A DNA stretch of 64,000 nt from Talinum fruticosum (taxonomy: Eukaryota; Streptophyta; Magnoliopsida; Caryophyllales; Talinaceae): assembly GCA_021018815.1 (NCBI GenBank), contig JAITYX010000075.1:620001-684000 (forward strand), written 5' to 3'. Positions 43,655 through 55,200 of this stretch are shown piece by piece. Both the position numbers and the translations under genes were made by a program. The notes beneath the pieces are model-generated. The model was not told the origin of the DNA, ran no database searches, and saw nothing but the letters and a program-made list of their open reading frames with translations. Positions within the stretch are counted from its first letter, which is position 1; every line of letters begins with the position of its first letter.

Positions 43655-45097
43655 TGAAGACTTAGGTATAACTCTTTATCTCTCGATGATTTTGATTTCA
43701 AATCATTCTAAGTATTTAAGAAGCTCATCGTTAAGTTTTTAGTAGTGTCTTACCCTCTCGAAACCATCCCTTGAGTAGAATACACTTAATTAAGTTTCGA
43801 CCCACTTAGACACAACTTAAAAAGTTGGTATGAGTAAATAATTTTCACAAATAGTTTATATTTTAACCACTAACTTCTTATTCTAACTGAAAATGAATTA
43901 CTGCGTTAGTTCTCTTTTGTAAGTCGAGTTTATTGTATGAAATTATTTACCCGATCAAGTCTTTGCATTTTGCTTATTCAATCTCAACAACTTCATCATT
44001 TAAATGATTTCTCGAAGATGGGATTTAAACCTATTGAATATTAGACTCGGAAAATTCCATTCTTTTAAGGTAAGGATAATTAAGCACTTAATTATGATGA
44101 ATTAATTATTATCATTGCCTAATCTTCGACCAAAGTATTTTTATACTTTGAGTACCACTTTGATTTGCTTTCCCAGGTTGATTAAAGTATTTTAATCTTA
44201 TTTTGAAAAGAAAAAAGGAACCAGACTTCCTACCGTTAAACACCAGTAGATAGAAAAACACCTATTCCGGACAAGGCTCGGACACTCGTGTCAAGGTTAT
44301 TTGTTACAAAATTTGGTAAACTTCAACTTTGAGTCTAACGGTTGTTTCCACCCCAGATTTCAGTTACCACTAGTGGGATGGACTACTTTTTGAGCCAAGG
44401 AGCAAAGCACAATGTTCATTTTACAACGGCTCCTTCTCTTAGTGACTCGGACTAACCGTTACAACGGCTAGTAAAGCTCTCAAGTCCGGAACTAGTCTCA
44501 ACGGCTACTCTACCCTAATGAGTATAAACATAAGCCTTCCTACAAGATTTGAGGCTTGCTAAACATTGCTGGAACTAAACATATTACTCTCATTCAATCT
44601 TCTATCTTCTACAACTCTTTTTATGTTCTTATTTTTTGAGTCGTAAAGAGAAAGTCTTGTAATTTCTCCTATATTTTTCAATTCTATGATAAATCCCTTG
44701 ACTAAAGGGCTAACTCATCTAAATTGTTCCCAAGTTATAAAGGTTACCTTGGTTATTAGGAAGTAATATATTAGATAAGCGATTTTTTGTGTTTAGGAAA
44801 AACTTGTAATTGAATTGTCTAAGGGAGCAATTCTAGAAGAAGGCAGATCCTTGTATTTTGTGGATTGAAAATAGTGAATTTGACTTAGTGCTTGGAGTAG
44901 CACTATCCGTGGTTTTCTACCCCGGGAGGGTTTCCACGTAATTTTTATGTCATGTTTGTGTTTTGAGTCCAATCTAGACTCGTAATTGTTTTCTAAGTCT
45001 TTGTTGTGCATAATACTTTGTTAATACGCAAAAATCTTCTCTCACCCTATTCAGTCCCCCTCTAGGGTGACTTAGCCTCTCCAAGAGCAAACCTTTA
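43655..45097 (+). repeat. E6 5' LTR
   Basis: About 1443 bp from TGAAGACTTAGG to ...CAAACCTTTA (TTTA for the usual TTCA). It has the family's AAAATTCCATTC block, CAACGG motifs near 44425-44505, a weaker TATA sequence TATAAACA at 44523-44530 and the GTGGATTGAAAATAGTG block. It is more diverged from E1/E3/E8 than they are from one another. Confidence 0.88.
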
Positions 45098-45099
45098 AT

Positions 45100-45111
45100 T
45101 GGTGTTAGAGT
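45100..45111 (+). promoter_or_regulatory. E6 primer binding site
   Basis: TGGTGTTAGAGT two bases after the LTR differs from the initiator-Met tRNA site TGGTATCAGAGC by transitions only and keeps its full spacing. E1, E7 and E8 are one base shorter. Confidence 0.75.
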
Positions 45112-45156
45112 CTGCCCTTCTCAAAGGATCTAACAAATCCAAGGTCTAAAGATCAG

Positions 45157-47645
45157 ATGGCTCGAACAATGATGAGTTCAATGAAGGAAGATCGTTCACT
45201 AGACCACACAAGTTTATGGGTTCAAACTTTGCACATTGGAAGAAGATGATGGAGTGCTTCATCCATCAAGACTGTCATGAGGAGATCTGGAACATCATCT
45301 GCAATGGCAACTACACTCCTACCAAGATAGAGGGAACAACACATTTACCCAATGTGAAGTCTAAGTTCACCACTAAAGAGAATGAGAAGTACATGAAGAA
45401 CTTAAAGACCATGAACACTCTAATGTGGCAATCAACTCCAAAGAATACAACAGAGTGTTTGCATGTGACACAGCCCAAAGAAGTATGGGATACATTGGTT
45501 AACATTTTTAAAGGAACCAGCCAAGTGAAGTAAGTAAAGATAAGTTAGTTCCTTCATAAGTATGAGATGTTCAAAATGGAGCCTAATGAGAACATCACTC
45601 GGATGCTCATTCGCTTCGCTGAGATTGTCAACAATCTCAAGTCTCTAGGTAAGAAGATGACTCATAAAGAAGTTGTGAGAAATATCTTAAGGAGTCTACG
45701 CAAGAAAACATAGGGTCCCAAGGTGACAACAATAGAAGAAACTTGAGAGATCTCTCGACGTTGAAGCCAAATGAGCCCATTGGCAAGCTACTCACTCATG
45801 AGCTGCACCTAGAAGAAGAGGAAGTTGAGGTCGGCGCCAAAAGTAACATTGCACTCAAGACCTTAGAAGAAAGACGTCAAAGTCTTAGCTCCTCCGATTC
45901 TAAAGAAGATCCCGAGGCGGTTATAGCCCATTTAACAAGATGATGAAATATAGAAATTGGCAAAAGCAGCCAAAGCAAGAGTTCTACAAGAAAGACAAGA
46001 AAAGTAAATACTCGACGTCTTCCAATTTGTCTTTAACTATGAACTCGGCTATTTTGAGTGTGGCGAGCAAGGAGCACATAGTCAAGGACTGTCCAAAGAG
46101 AAACAAGGACAAAAAAATGAAAAAGGCTATCCTGGAGTGGTGATGATTCAGCAGAAGATGATGACTCTTATGACTCCAAGTATCTAATGGCACTAACAGA
46201 CTCAAAAGCTAGATCCGAGTCGGACACCGATGAATCGATATCGAGGAGACAGATCCTTAGAAGGTAATTAACTATTTCCTTAAGTTTCCAAACATGATCA
46301 TGCTAGATATATTTTTACTTTGGCGTAAAATTCCAATTCGATTCTTTTGAATTCAAAGAGCAACTACGAGTCTCTTAATGTTGAAAACATCACTCTAAAA
46401 AAGGAATTAGAAAACTTGAGACAAAATCTGAAAGTGCTTGAGACCAGTACTCAAGATAATGAGACCGACTCGAATGCCTTAGAAAAGAGAATGAGAACCG
46501 GAAATAGAAGCTCAATGAGTCTCAAGAGTTGGTTTTAAAACTTACTTAAGGTCGAAAAACCTATATTTATTACTTAGCTCTCAGTGTGTCTCACTTACAA
46601 AAGAAGGTCTTGGATACAATTCTAAAGAGAAAGATAATTCTTATAACAATCTTTTGAAAACCGATTCCGTAACTATTAATTTGAGGAAGGTTGAGCATGG
46701 TTCCATTCATTGACAAAGAAAAGGGACTAAACCCGGACCAATTTTTATAAAAAGCCTTCTCAACCTATTTACAAAAAGTGTGGTTTTCAAAGAAAAGAAA
46801 CACCGAGTCAGTTCTCTAGAAAGAAGACTCATAATCAAATCAGGGTTCCCAAAAATGCTCTTCCTCAAAAAGGAACACAGTAAAAACGAGTTATTGACTT
46901 TGTAAGAGGAAGTGAGAAGGGTTAGTATGTTTATGTTTTACAGGTCACTCAAAAAGAAAGGTTCACTGGTACTTAGACGGTGGATGCTCACGCCATATAT
47001 CTAAAGACTTAAGACTCTTCTTAGAATTAGAAGAAATGAAAGAAGGAAAGGTCACATTTGGAGATAATAGAAAAGGCAAGATAGTTGGAATTTGAAGAAT
47101 TAGTCGGGAGACAATTCAGTCGGGGTGTCTACCTTTCCAAAGGGCTCAAGTACAACCTTCTAAGCATTTCTCGGTTATGTGACAAAGGTCAAGAGGTAAG
47201 ATTCACTCGGACTAACTCGCTTCATTTCCGATGCAGTCACCAAAGAGACAAAGCTCTCGAGTCCGAGGTCATGTAACACTTACACCATTCCTCTTTCAAA
47301 TTCTAGCCAAGATTTATCATGCTTAAAAGATTCATGGACATGGCATTGTAGACTAGGTCATATCACCATGCATACCATTAAGAAGCTTGCATCTCATGGA
47401 TTAGTTAAAGTTTTACTTAAATGTGCATTTAAGAAAGATAAAATCTATAAGGCATGCACAAAAGGAAAACAAGTAAGATCATCGTTTAAGCCACTCAAGA
47501 GAGTATCCACATCCAAAGTACTTGAATTGTTTCATATGGATTTGTGTGGTGAAATTCCTCTCAAAAGCTTAGGTGGTAAATCATATGTGGTAGTCATTAT
47601 TGATAACTACTCACCATTTACCTGGGTGTGTTTTCGAAGAGCAAC
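45157..47645 (+). pseudogene. E6 gag, protease and partial integrase
   Basis: The start is the ATG at 45157. Gag is open for long stretches (45216-45533 includes '..HWKKMMECFIHQD' and '..VTQPKEVWDTLVNIFKGTS'). The zinc knuckle region (46050-46100) keeps 'KEHIVKDCPKRNKDKK', but a G inserted at about 46064 (GGCGAGCAAG for GGCAGCAAG) throws the first Cys pair out of frame. Protease lies at about 46970-47010 (YLDGGCSRHIS, with Gly for the Ser of DSGC). The integrase finger and start of the core are open from 47368 to about 47640. RT and RNase H are absent because of the inverted junction with E7. Confidence 0.86.
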
Positions 47646-48462
47646 TAAGTTCTATTTCTTTGATCGCCAAAATATCGTGGATTGACCCGAAACCGGCATG
47701 CTCCTGAGGTTCTCTTTCTATCAACTTTATATCCAGCATAGTCAGCGTCTAAGTATCTAGTAAGAGTCGGTTCCGAGTCTCCGGAATACCAAAGACCTAA
47801 GTTCCGAGTCCTTGCAAGATATCTTAAAATTTTCTTCACCGCAGTGAGATGTGATTCTTTTGGATTAGCTTGAAATCTTGGACACGAGATAGACACTAAA
47901 CATTATGTATCGCATACTGGATGTAAGGTATAGAAATGATCCAATCATACCTCGGTAGAGTTTCGATCTACTACTTTACCTTTCTCGTCATGCGTCCAGT
48001 TTTATCTGCTGCTCATAAGTGTTCGCTGCATGTTTTGCATCTTGAAATTTGTACTTCTTCAGCGACTCCTTGGTATACTTGGATTGATGAACATAGATGC
48101 CATCTTTGTCTTGCTTGATTTGTAGACCAAGGAAGAAATTGAGTTCTCCCATCATACTCATTTGAAATTCCTATCTCATTAACTCAAAAACTCTCGACAT
48201 AGAATTTCATTAGTAACTCCAAAGATTATATCATCAACATAGATATAAGCAATAAGAAAGTCTTTCCCCTTGGTTTTTATAAAAAGAGTCTTGTCAATCT
48301 GACCTCTCCTAAAATCATTTTGAACCAAGAAATTTCTCGGTCTTTCATACCAAGCTCCGGGAGCTTGTTTAAGACTATACAAAGCTTTTTGTAGTTTGAA
48401 AACATGATTTGGAAATTCTTAGTTTTCAAATCCAAGGGGTTACTCAACATAGACTTCCTCTT
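47646..48462 (-). pseudogene. E7 pol, 3' part (RT and RNase H)
   Basis: On the minus strand, RT from VYVEQ (about 48435-48462) with YVDDIIFG (about 48221-48244) is followed by the HQSKYTKE/LLKKYK region and RNase H blocks 'PKESHLTAVKKILRYLARTR' and LDADYAG. It ends at the inverted junction near 47650. An open run at 48179-48382 covers the YVDD region. Frameshifts lie elsewhere. Confidence 0.86.
48458..48462. repeat. Left target duplication of E8 (CTCTT)
   Basis: CTCTT just before the left LTR is repeated just after the right LTR. Five bases is the normal copia duplication length. Confidence 0.93.
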
Positions 48463-50061
48463 TGAAGGTTTGCTCGAGGAGAGTCCGAGTCACCCTAGAG
48501 GGGGTGAATAGGGTGATGAAGGTTTTTCGATGAAAATCAAACTCTTTTTCAAAGTAAAGACAGAAACAGATTCCGAGTCTAAAGCGGGGTCGAAACGTAT
48601 GAACTCGAATTGCAATAAAGAGTAAGGAAGCGGATTAAGCTGAAGCTTTGAGACCTGTCCGAGTCTAGAATGGACTCGAAAGTAAAGACACGGAGATTAC
48701 GTGGAAACCCTCCCGGGGTAGAAAACCACGGACCGTGCTAATCCAAGCACGAAGTCGAATCCACTATTTTGAGTCCACAAAATACAGTAGATCGACCGAA
48801 CCCGAGTTGCTCCCTTAAACAACTCTTTACAAGTTTTCCTAAACTCGAAATTCCCTTATCCGATCTAGTACTTCCTAACCGAGATAACCCTTACAGCTAG
48901 GGACAACGAAGCTAAGTTAACCCTTACAGCTCAGTCAAGGGATCTTACTTAGAGAGTAAGAAAGTGTTTTTAACTAAGTACAAGACCTTACAACTCGGAA
49001 TATAATGAATTACAGAGTGGGAGTTGTAAGTAGAAGATTGAGAATGAATACAATGACTTTGCTCAAGTACGTGTATTAACAATAGGTTCGGCAATCTTCA
49101 AGTCTTGAGAGTTGGCTTCTATTTATAGATGACCAAGTAGCATAGCCGTTATCTCCAACTTCGACGGGAAGTCCTTTGTGACCGTTGTTAAAAACTTTCC
49201 GAGTCACTCGTAAAGTATCCGTTATGATATGAACGTTGGGCAACGGTTCTTAACTCTCTTGGAAGTCCCAAAACCACTGGCGGTGTCTTGAAGGATAAGT
49301 GGAAACCACAGTTAAGCTTGGCGTTTCGGTTTTCCAGATTTGGAAACAGACAGCCCCGACACAATCTTCTCGAAGCTAGGTCGAGAAGGGGAAAAGCCAT
49401 GTCTGCTGGTGATTTGATGTTTTGAAGCCGGTTACTTTTGTATTTTAAAAAGTGTATTCTCGTTTGAATAACCTACAAAAGCAAATCAATTTTGGTTCCC
49501 AAAGTATAAAATACTTTGGTCCACGATTAGACACAAATAATAATATAATTAAGATAATTAAGAAACTAATTATCTAAGTCGGAAAAGGAATGGAATTTTC
49601 TAAGTCTAATATCCATGAAACTCAAAATTCCATCCGAGTTAGTCTAAGCAAGAATCAAGTTATACAACGAATATCAAAGTGAAACAAGCTTGATCTAGAC
49701 TAAGCATGATTTAGGCTAGAAGTGCCGACTCCAACAGAATAGGACTTATAACATGAAGTCGGACTCGAGTGCGGTAAAGCAAAATACTAGTCAATTTAGC
49801 ATGCGATATATCTAAGTGATGAGGGACTCGGAACCGAGAGAGACAAACGTGAGTACATATCTGTTTTCCGAGTCACTTAGAGACAAGCAAAAGTACATGA
49901 AGTAAATGCCATATCACTTAGAGAAGATACCATACACTCAGAAAAGTTTCTAAGGTACGAGAGAATGCCTTGGAATCAAAACTCTATAAGTGAGAAGTTC
50001 TTATACCTGATTCCTTTGTTAGAACTCGGAACTGTGCAGAAGCGAGTGTCTCGAGTCTTCA
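48463..50061 (-). repeat. E8 3' LTR
   Basis: TGAAGGTTTGCTCGAGG to ...GAGTGTCTCGAGTCTTCA. A minus-strand TATA box (complement TATTTATA at 49120-49127) has CCGTT/CAACGG motifs 30-140 bp upstream (49147, 49178, 49211, 49239). Compared with its partner LTR the differences are few and cluster at CGAG/CTAAG sites. Confidence 0.95.
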
Positions 50062-50074
50062 ATCTCCCCTTTTT
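50062..50074 (-). promoter_or_regulatory. E8 polypurine tract
   Basis: The complement of AAAAAGGGGAGAT abuts the LTR. It is one G shorter than in E3. Confidence 0.88.
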
Positions 50075-50341
50075 GATGAAAGGCATTCCATACTTAGACA
50101 GAAACTTTGTTATTGATAAAGATCCGCTTTTGAATACTTGCGCATGAAATCGGATAAGTAAAGCAAGCTTAATGTATCGGATCATAAAGAATATATGCTT
50201 AGCAATGAAATAATGTTAACTCGAAATGGTTGCGATAAACAATAATCACAGAGAAAATTGAAGAGAAGGCATTAATTCATTGAAATTAAAGAGAGCGCAT
50301 AGATGAAGAAACTCCCCTAAACAAGACAACAAGTTTCTATC

Positions 50342-51633
50342 TTATATTTTTCCACCCCTTGCCCGGACGGAGCTGCCTCGGTCGCGAGCTCCTCGGCGTC
50401 TGCTTCTTCTCTGTCTGCTTCTTCTTCCTCCCCGCTTTCGAGGAGGTCGGGCCTGGGCTCGAGGACGCTTCGAAGTGTCCGAGTCGCCACGGTCCTGAGT
50501 CGCCTTGGACCTTCTCTCCTGGAGGAGCTCGACCAGCTCCTTTTGCTCCTTCACCAACTCCCTCATCTCAAGAACCAGTGATTGCTGCTCTCGAATTTGG
50601 GACTGGGCTGTTTTTGGTTGATGGTCATAGACCGATAGACGATCTCGAATGACCGGAGCATGTCCTTGAATTCGGAGGACATGGATTTGATTTTGTCCAT
50701 GAAAGCCGAGGACAAAATAGCGGAGAGAGACTTTTGGGCACCTGAGGTGGAAGCACCAACAGGTGGGGCAGTGAGAGAGAGAGGGGTTTCTTTTCGAGTC
50801 CGAGGCGGAGAAGGAGGCCTCGGCTCCGAGTTGTGTACCCGGATACCAGCTGAGTTTCCCGGAACCCGTACCCTCGGAGTTCCTTTTGCCGACCACAACG
50901 GCAGCCTCGGACACAGCGAGTTAGGTATGAGGGAGAGGAACTTTAAATTGTTTGAAGACAATGGTGAGAAGAGCACCGAAGGGAAGAGGGGTGTTCTTCT
51001 TATTTTGGAGTTGAGCTGGCACACTGCCGTCCGCTCAAGTATGGAGGGGAAGAGGTCTACTTCGTAGCTCTCAAGAATGTCAAAAAGAGATTTTAAATGC
51101 TTGGAGTTGGGGTTCTCCTTGCTTGAATGCTTGGGAGAAGAAAGTTCTCATTAGCAGAAAGCACGAAGGCGTGCTTCGATTTGAGTTGAGTCACCGAAAA
51201 GTTTTTTCGTGAATCGATAAACTCTTTAGCGTATTTTTCAAAGAAGTCATCAGCGACTTTAGTGAAAGGAATGGGGTTGTTGTTCAAGAAAAGAGAGGAA
51301 ACCTTGAACAGGCGGTGGAGGAGAGAAGTGTTTATTCGGACAGTCACATTCCGAACTCTAGAGGTTAGAACACCTTCAGAGTGAGTGAGGTGAGTGTAAA
51401 ACTCAAAAACGAGTTCAGGGTAAATGAACTCACTGAAACAAAGAAATTTATATACACCAGTGGTTTGAATGTAGGGCAACCACGAAAATTTTGTGGTTGG
51501 AAAGAATTTGTCGTCCAGTGTGAGATCGTCGGGTGACAACAGGCTTAGAAGGTGTTGAGCCTTCCGGGTTTTTGGTGCGAGGCTTTTTGGATGAGGAGCC
51601 TTGAAAATCAGGATGATTACCTCTCTTAGGCAT
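50342..51633 (-). pseudogene. E8 env-like third gene, C-terminally shortened
   Basis: The start is the ATG at 51633 (MPKRGNHPDFQGSSSKK). After about 30 codons the homologous reading moves to another frame, which is open as a long run to 51093 with 'VYKFLCFSEFIYPELVFEFY', 'VADDFFEKYAKEFI' and 'NFSVTQLKSKHAFVLSANEN'. Further blocks are 'FPSVLFSPLSSNNLKF' in a shifted frame (homologous to LPFGALLT.VFKQFKVP in other copies), then an open run 50914-50342 with the coiled coil 'LEMRELVKEQKELVELLQER' and an Arg/Gly-rich end. The DEPPDDLV block and hydrophobic tail of E2/E3 are deleted: sequence after AAPSGQG joins directly to the noncoding tail. This is the best preserved N-terminal half in the window. 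Confidence 0.72.
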
Positions 51634-51877
51634 TTTGTGAGAATGAGGAAAGAAAGATGAAACTTTTGAGGAAGAAGGGAAGAAAGTAGGTTCACGAGAA
51701 TGAAAGAAAAAGAGAGTAGAAGAAAGAGATTGAGAGCGATCGTACTTGAGATGATCTTCACGTCGCTTGAAGAAGTCCAGAGATCACTGTAGACGTAGAA
51801 AGCTTCCGCGAGAAGTTTTGCGTATGAGAGAGATAGTAAATGGAATGGGAAGTAACGAGACGAAGATGAATAGGCGC

Positions 51878-52009
51878 TATATATAGAAAGATAAACATCC
51901 GTTAACTATCCGTTCTAACTCGGCTTGTCCATCAGTCACCTTAGACCGGTGTGACGGTTCTCTTCTTCGACGGTTAGGATTCATCGCCGTTTGAAATCCA
52001 TCGGCTAGC
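51878..52009 (-). promoter_or_regulatory. Putative internal promoter of E8 env-like gene
   Basis: A TATA-type sequence (TATATATA, 51878-51885) lies about 245 bp upstream of the ATG at 51633. An MSA-like site TCCATCGGCTA (51999-52009, one mismatch from YCYAACGGYYA) is about 114 bp further up. Position matches E1 and E3. The leader contains GA-rich stretches (51710-51750, 51820-51835). Confidence 0.5.
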
Positions 52010-52276
52010 ATTTCAAGCACGAAGTTGCGAGAGGGCGAGAGAGAAAAAGAAAATTTAAAAATATATTCGAAATCCTCCACCGATCTAGAGATAACTTTAG
52101 AAATATGATGTCCAGTTTTTCTCGACGTCCGAGCTTGACTCGGATTGGTTTATGAGTGACTCGAAACTAACAGCTATCGGCTCCGTATCACGAAATCAAC
52201 CGAACTAATAGCCAGCAATAAAGTATAAGCACATAGCATATAATCAAATGAGATTATTATAAAGAGAAACACATAG

Positions 52277-55200
52277 TTATGCATTTAACATTCCAAGCTC
52301 ATTCCTAATGAAACAAAACTGATCTTCAACAAGAGGCTTAGTAAAGATATCTGCTAATTGAAGATTAGTAGGAATGAACTCAAGTTCAATATCACCTTTC
52401 TAAGAATGGTCTCTTAAGAAATGATATCCGACCTCAATATGCTTTGTCTTTGAGTGCTTGAACTGGATTCTTTGTGATGCTGATTGCACTCGATTGTCAC
52501 ACTTGATTGGAACCGATTTGAAAAAAGTCCAAGATCTCGCAAGTGTTGCTTTATCCATAAAATCCGAGTGCAACATGCTCCGACTGCAATATACTCAGCT
52601 TCAGCAGTTGATAGAGCTATTGAGTTTTGCTTCTTTGAGTGCCAAGATATTAGGGATTGACCAAGAAATTGGCAAGCTCCATAAGTGCTCTTTCTATCAA
52701 CTTTGTATCCAGGCATAGTCCGCATCCGAGTATCCAGCGAGGGTCGGTTCTAAGTCTCTTGAGTACCATAGACCTAAGTTACGAGTTCCTGCAAGATATC
52801 CGAATATTCTCTTCATCGCAGTGAGATGTGATTCTTTTGGATTAGCTTGGAATCTTGCGCATAAACAAACACTGAACATTATATCCGGCCAGCTGGAAGT
52901 AAGATATAACAAAGATCCAATCATACCTCGATAGAGTTTCGATCTATTACTTTACCTTTCTCGTCCGAGTCAAGCTTTATACTCGTTGCTCATGGGTGTA
53001 GATGCATGCTTTGCATCTTGAAGTTTGTATTTCTTCAGCAGCTCCTTGGTATACTTGGATTGATGGACGTAGATCCCATCTTTGTCTTGTTTGATTTGTA
53101 AACCAAGGAAGAAATTGAGTTCTCCCATCATACTCATTTGGAATTCCTGACTCATCAACTCGAGAAAATTCTCGGCACGAGATATTCATTAGTAGCTCGA
53201 AGATAATATCATCAACATAGATTTGAACAATAAGGAAATCTTTCCCCTTGGTTTTTATAAAGAGAGTCTTGTCGATCCGACCTCTTTTAAAATCATTTTG
53301 AACCAAGAAATTGCTCGGTCTTTCATACCAAGCTCGGGGAGCTTGTTTAAGACCATATAGAGCCTTTTGAAGTTTGAAAACATGATCTGGAAATTCCGAG
53401 TTTTCAAAACCAGGAGGCTGCTCGACATAGACTTCCTCTTCAATAAAACCATTGGGAAATGCACACTTAACATCCATTTGATACAATTTAATAGACATGT
53501 TGGATGCAAATGCTAAAAATATTCTAATAGCTTCAATTTTGGCAACAGGTGCAAAGGTTTCCCCACAATCAATCCCTTCTTCTTGATTGTAACCTTGAGC
53601 CACAAGTCTAGCCTTGTTTTCGACTACCACTCCACCTTCATCCAGCATGTTCTTGAAAACCCATTTGGTTCCTATGATTGGGTGGTCGGAAGGTCGTTTG
53701 GTCGAGTCCAAACTTGGTTTCTTTCGAATTGATTGAGCTCCTCTTACATGGCCTCTACCCATTCAGGTTCATTTAGAGCCTCTAGTGCATTTCTGGGTTC
53801 GGTTAATGAGATGAATGCAGTGAATGCACATAGATTTTGAAGAGCGGAACGAGTTCTTACCCCACTGTTGATATCGGATAGTATGTTTTCTAGTGGATGA
53901 CTAGAAGTGAACTTGAATGCTCTACATGTTCTCCGATTCACAAGATTTGTGGGCTAAGCTACCTGATCTTCGAAGCTTGTTCGAGTGATCTTGTTCATCG
54001 GATTGTTCTTCAACATTCGAGCGGGTTCCTGAGTTGTCTCATTCCGAGTGACTTCGTTCCGAGTGACTTCATTCCGAGCCGGTTGAGCTTGAGTCTTTGT
54101 AGACTCGGTTTCATCATCTTCTCTACTGAGTTTCGGATCCGAGTATGAAGACTCACTTGGTTTCTCCTGTTCAAGCTCATTAAATACAACGTGGATGATC
54201 TCTTCCACTTTGTTAGTTCTCTTATTAAAAATGCGATAAGCTTTACTTGTGAGATGAATAACCCGGAAAAATACCTTCATCCGACCGAGTATCAAACTTG
54301 GTCAGGTGATCCTTACCATTGTTGTGAACGAAACACTTACATCCAAATGGTCCGAAATAGGAAATATTTGGTTTCTTCCCTTTGTAAAGCTCATAGGGTG
54401 TTTTCTTCAATATGGGTCTAATGAGGCATCTATTCGGAGTATAGTTGGCTATGTTGATCGCCTCAGCCTAGAAATAGTAAGGTAAGTTGTGCTCAATCAT
54501 CATAGTCCTTGCTATTTCTTCAAGGGTTCCATTCCTTCTCTCCACTACTCCATTTTGTTGAGGAGTTCTTGGTGCTGAGAAGTTGTGAGAGATGTCATTT
54601 TTGTCACAAAACTCCGAGAATTCCGAGTAGTCGAACTCCCTTCCATGGTCGGTTTGAATTCTCTGGATCCGAGTCCGAGACTCAACTTGGATTTTTCTAC
54701 GAGCTTGCTGAACTCCTTGAATGCTTCATTTTTGTGCTTAAGAAAACACACCCAAGTAAATCGTGAATAATCATCAATAATAACAAATATATACGATTTA
54801 CCTCCGAGACTCTTAACGAGGATTTCACCACATAAGTCCATATGCAGTAGCTCAAGCACTTTGGATGTGGAAACTGTCTTCAGAGATTTGAATGATGATC
54901 TGACTTATTTCCCTCTAGTGCATGTTTCACAAACTTTATCTTTCTCAAAAGCATAGTTAGGTAAACCCCTAACCGGACCATGAGATGCCAATTTTTTGAT
55001 AGTATGCATGCTAATATGGCCTAGTCTACGATGCCATGTCCATGAGTCATCATGAAGAGATGCTTTTAAGCAAGATAAATTCGACTCGGGTCGAAAGAGG
55101 AATAATGTAAGTGTTAACCGATCTTTTACCCGAAAGCTTGATCTCCTTGGTGGTAACATCGAAATGTAACAGATTGGCCCGAGTGAATCTTACCTCTTGA

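Larger units (their letters stand above)
43655..47645 (+). mobile_element. E6: truncated copia element inserted in Tat RT
   Basis: The plus-strand element has a clean left boundary: TGAAGACTTAGG begins at 43655 inside the Tat RT coding sequence. It is preceded by CTCGG, the expected left copy of a 5-bp target duplication. It continues through the primer site, gag, protease and integrase, then switches without an LTR to minus-strand E7 RNase H sequence at about 47645. The right end and right target copy are missing. Confidence 0.87.
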
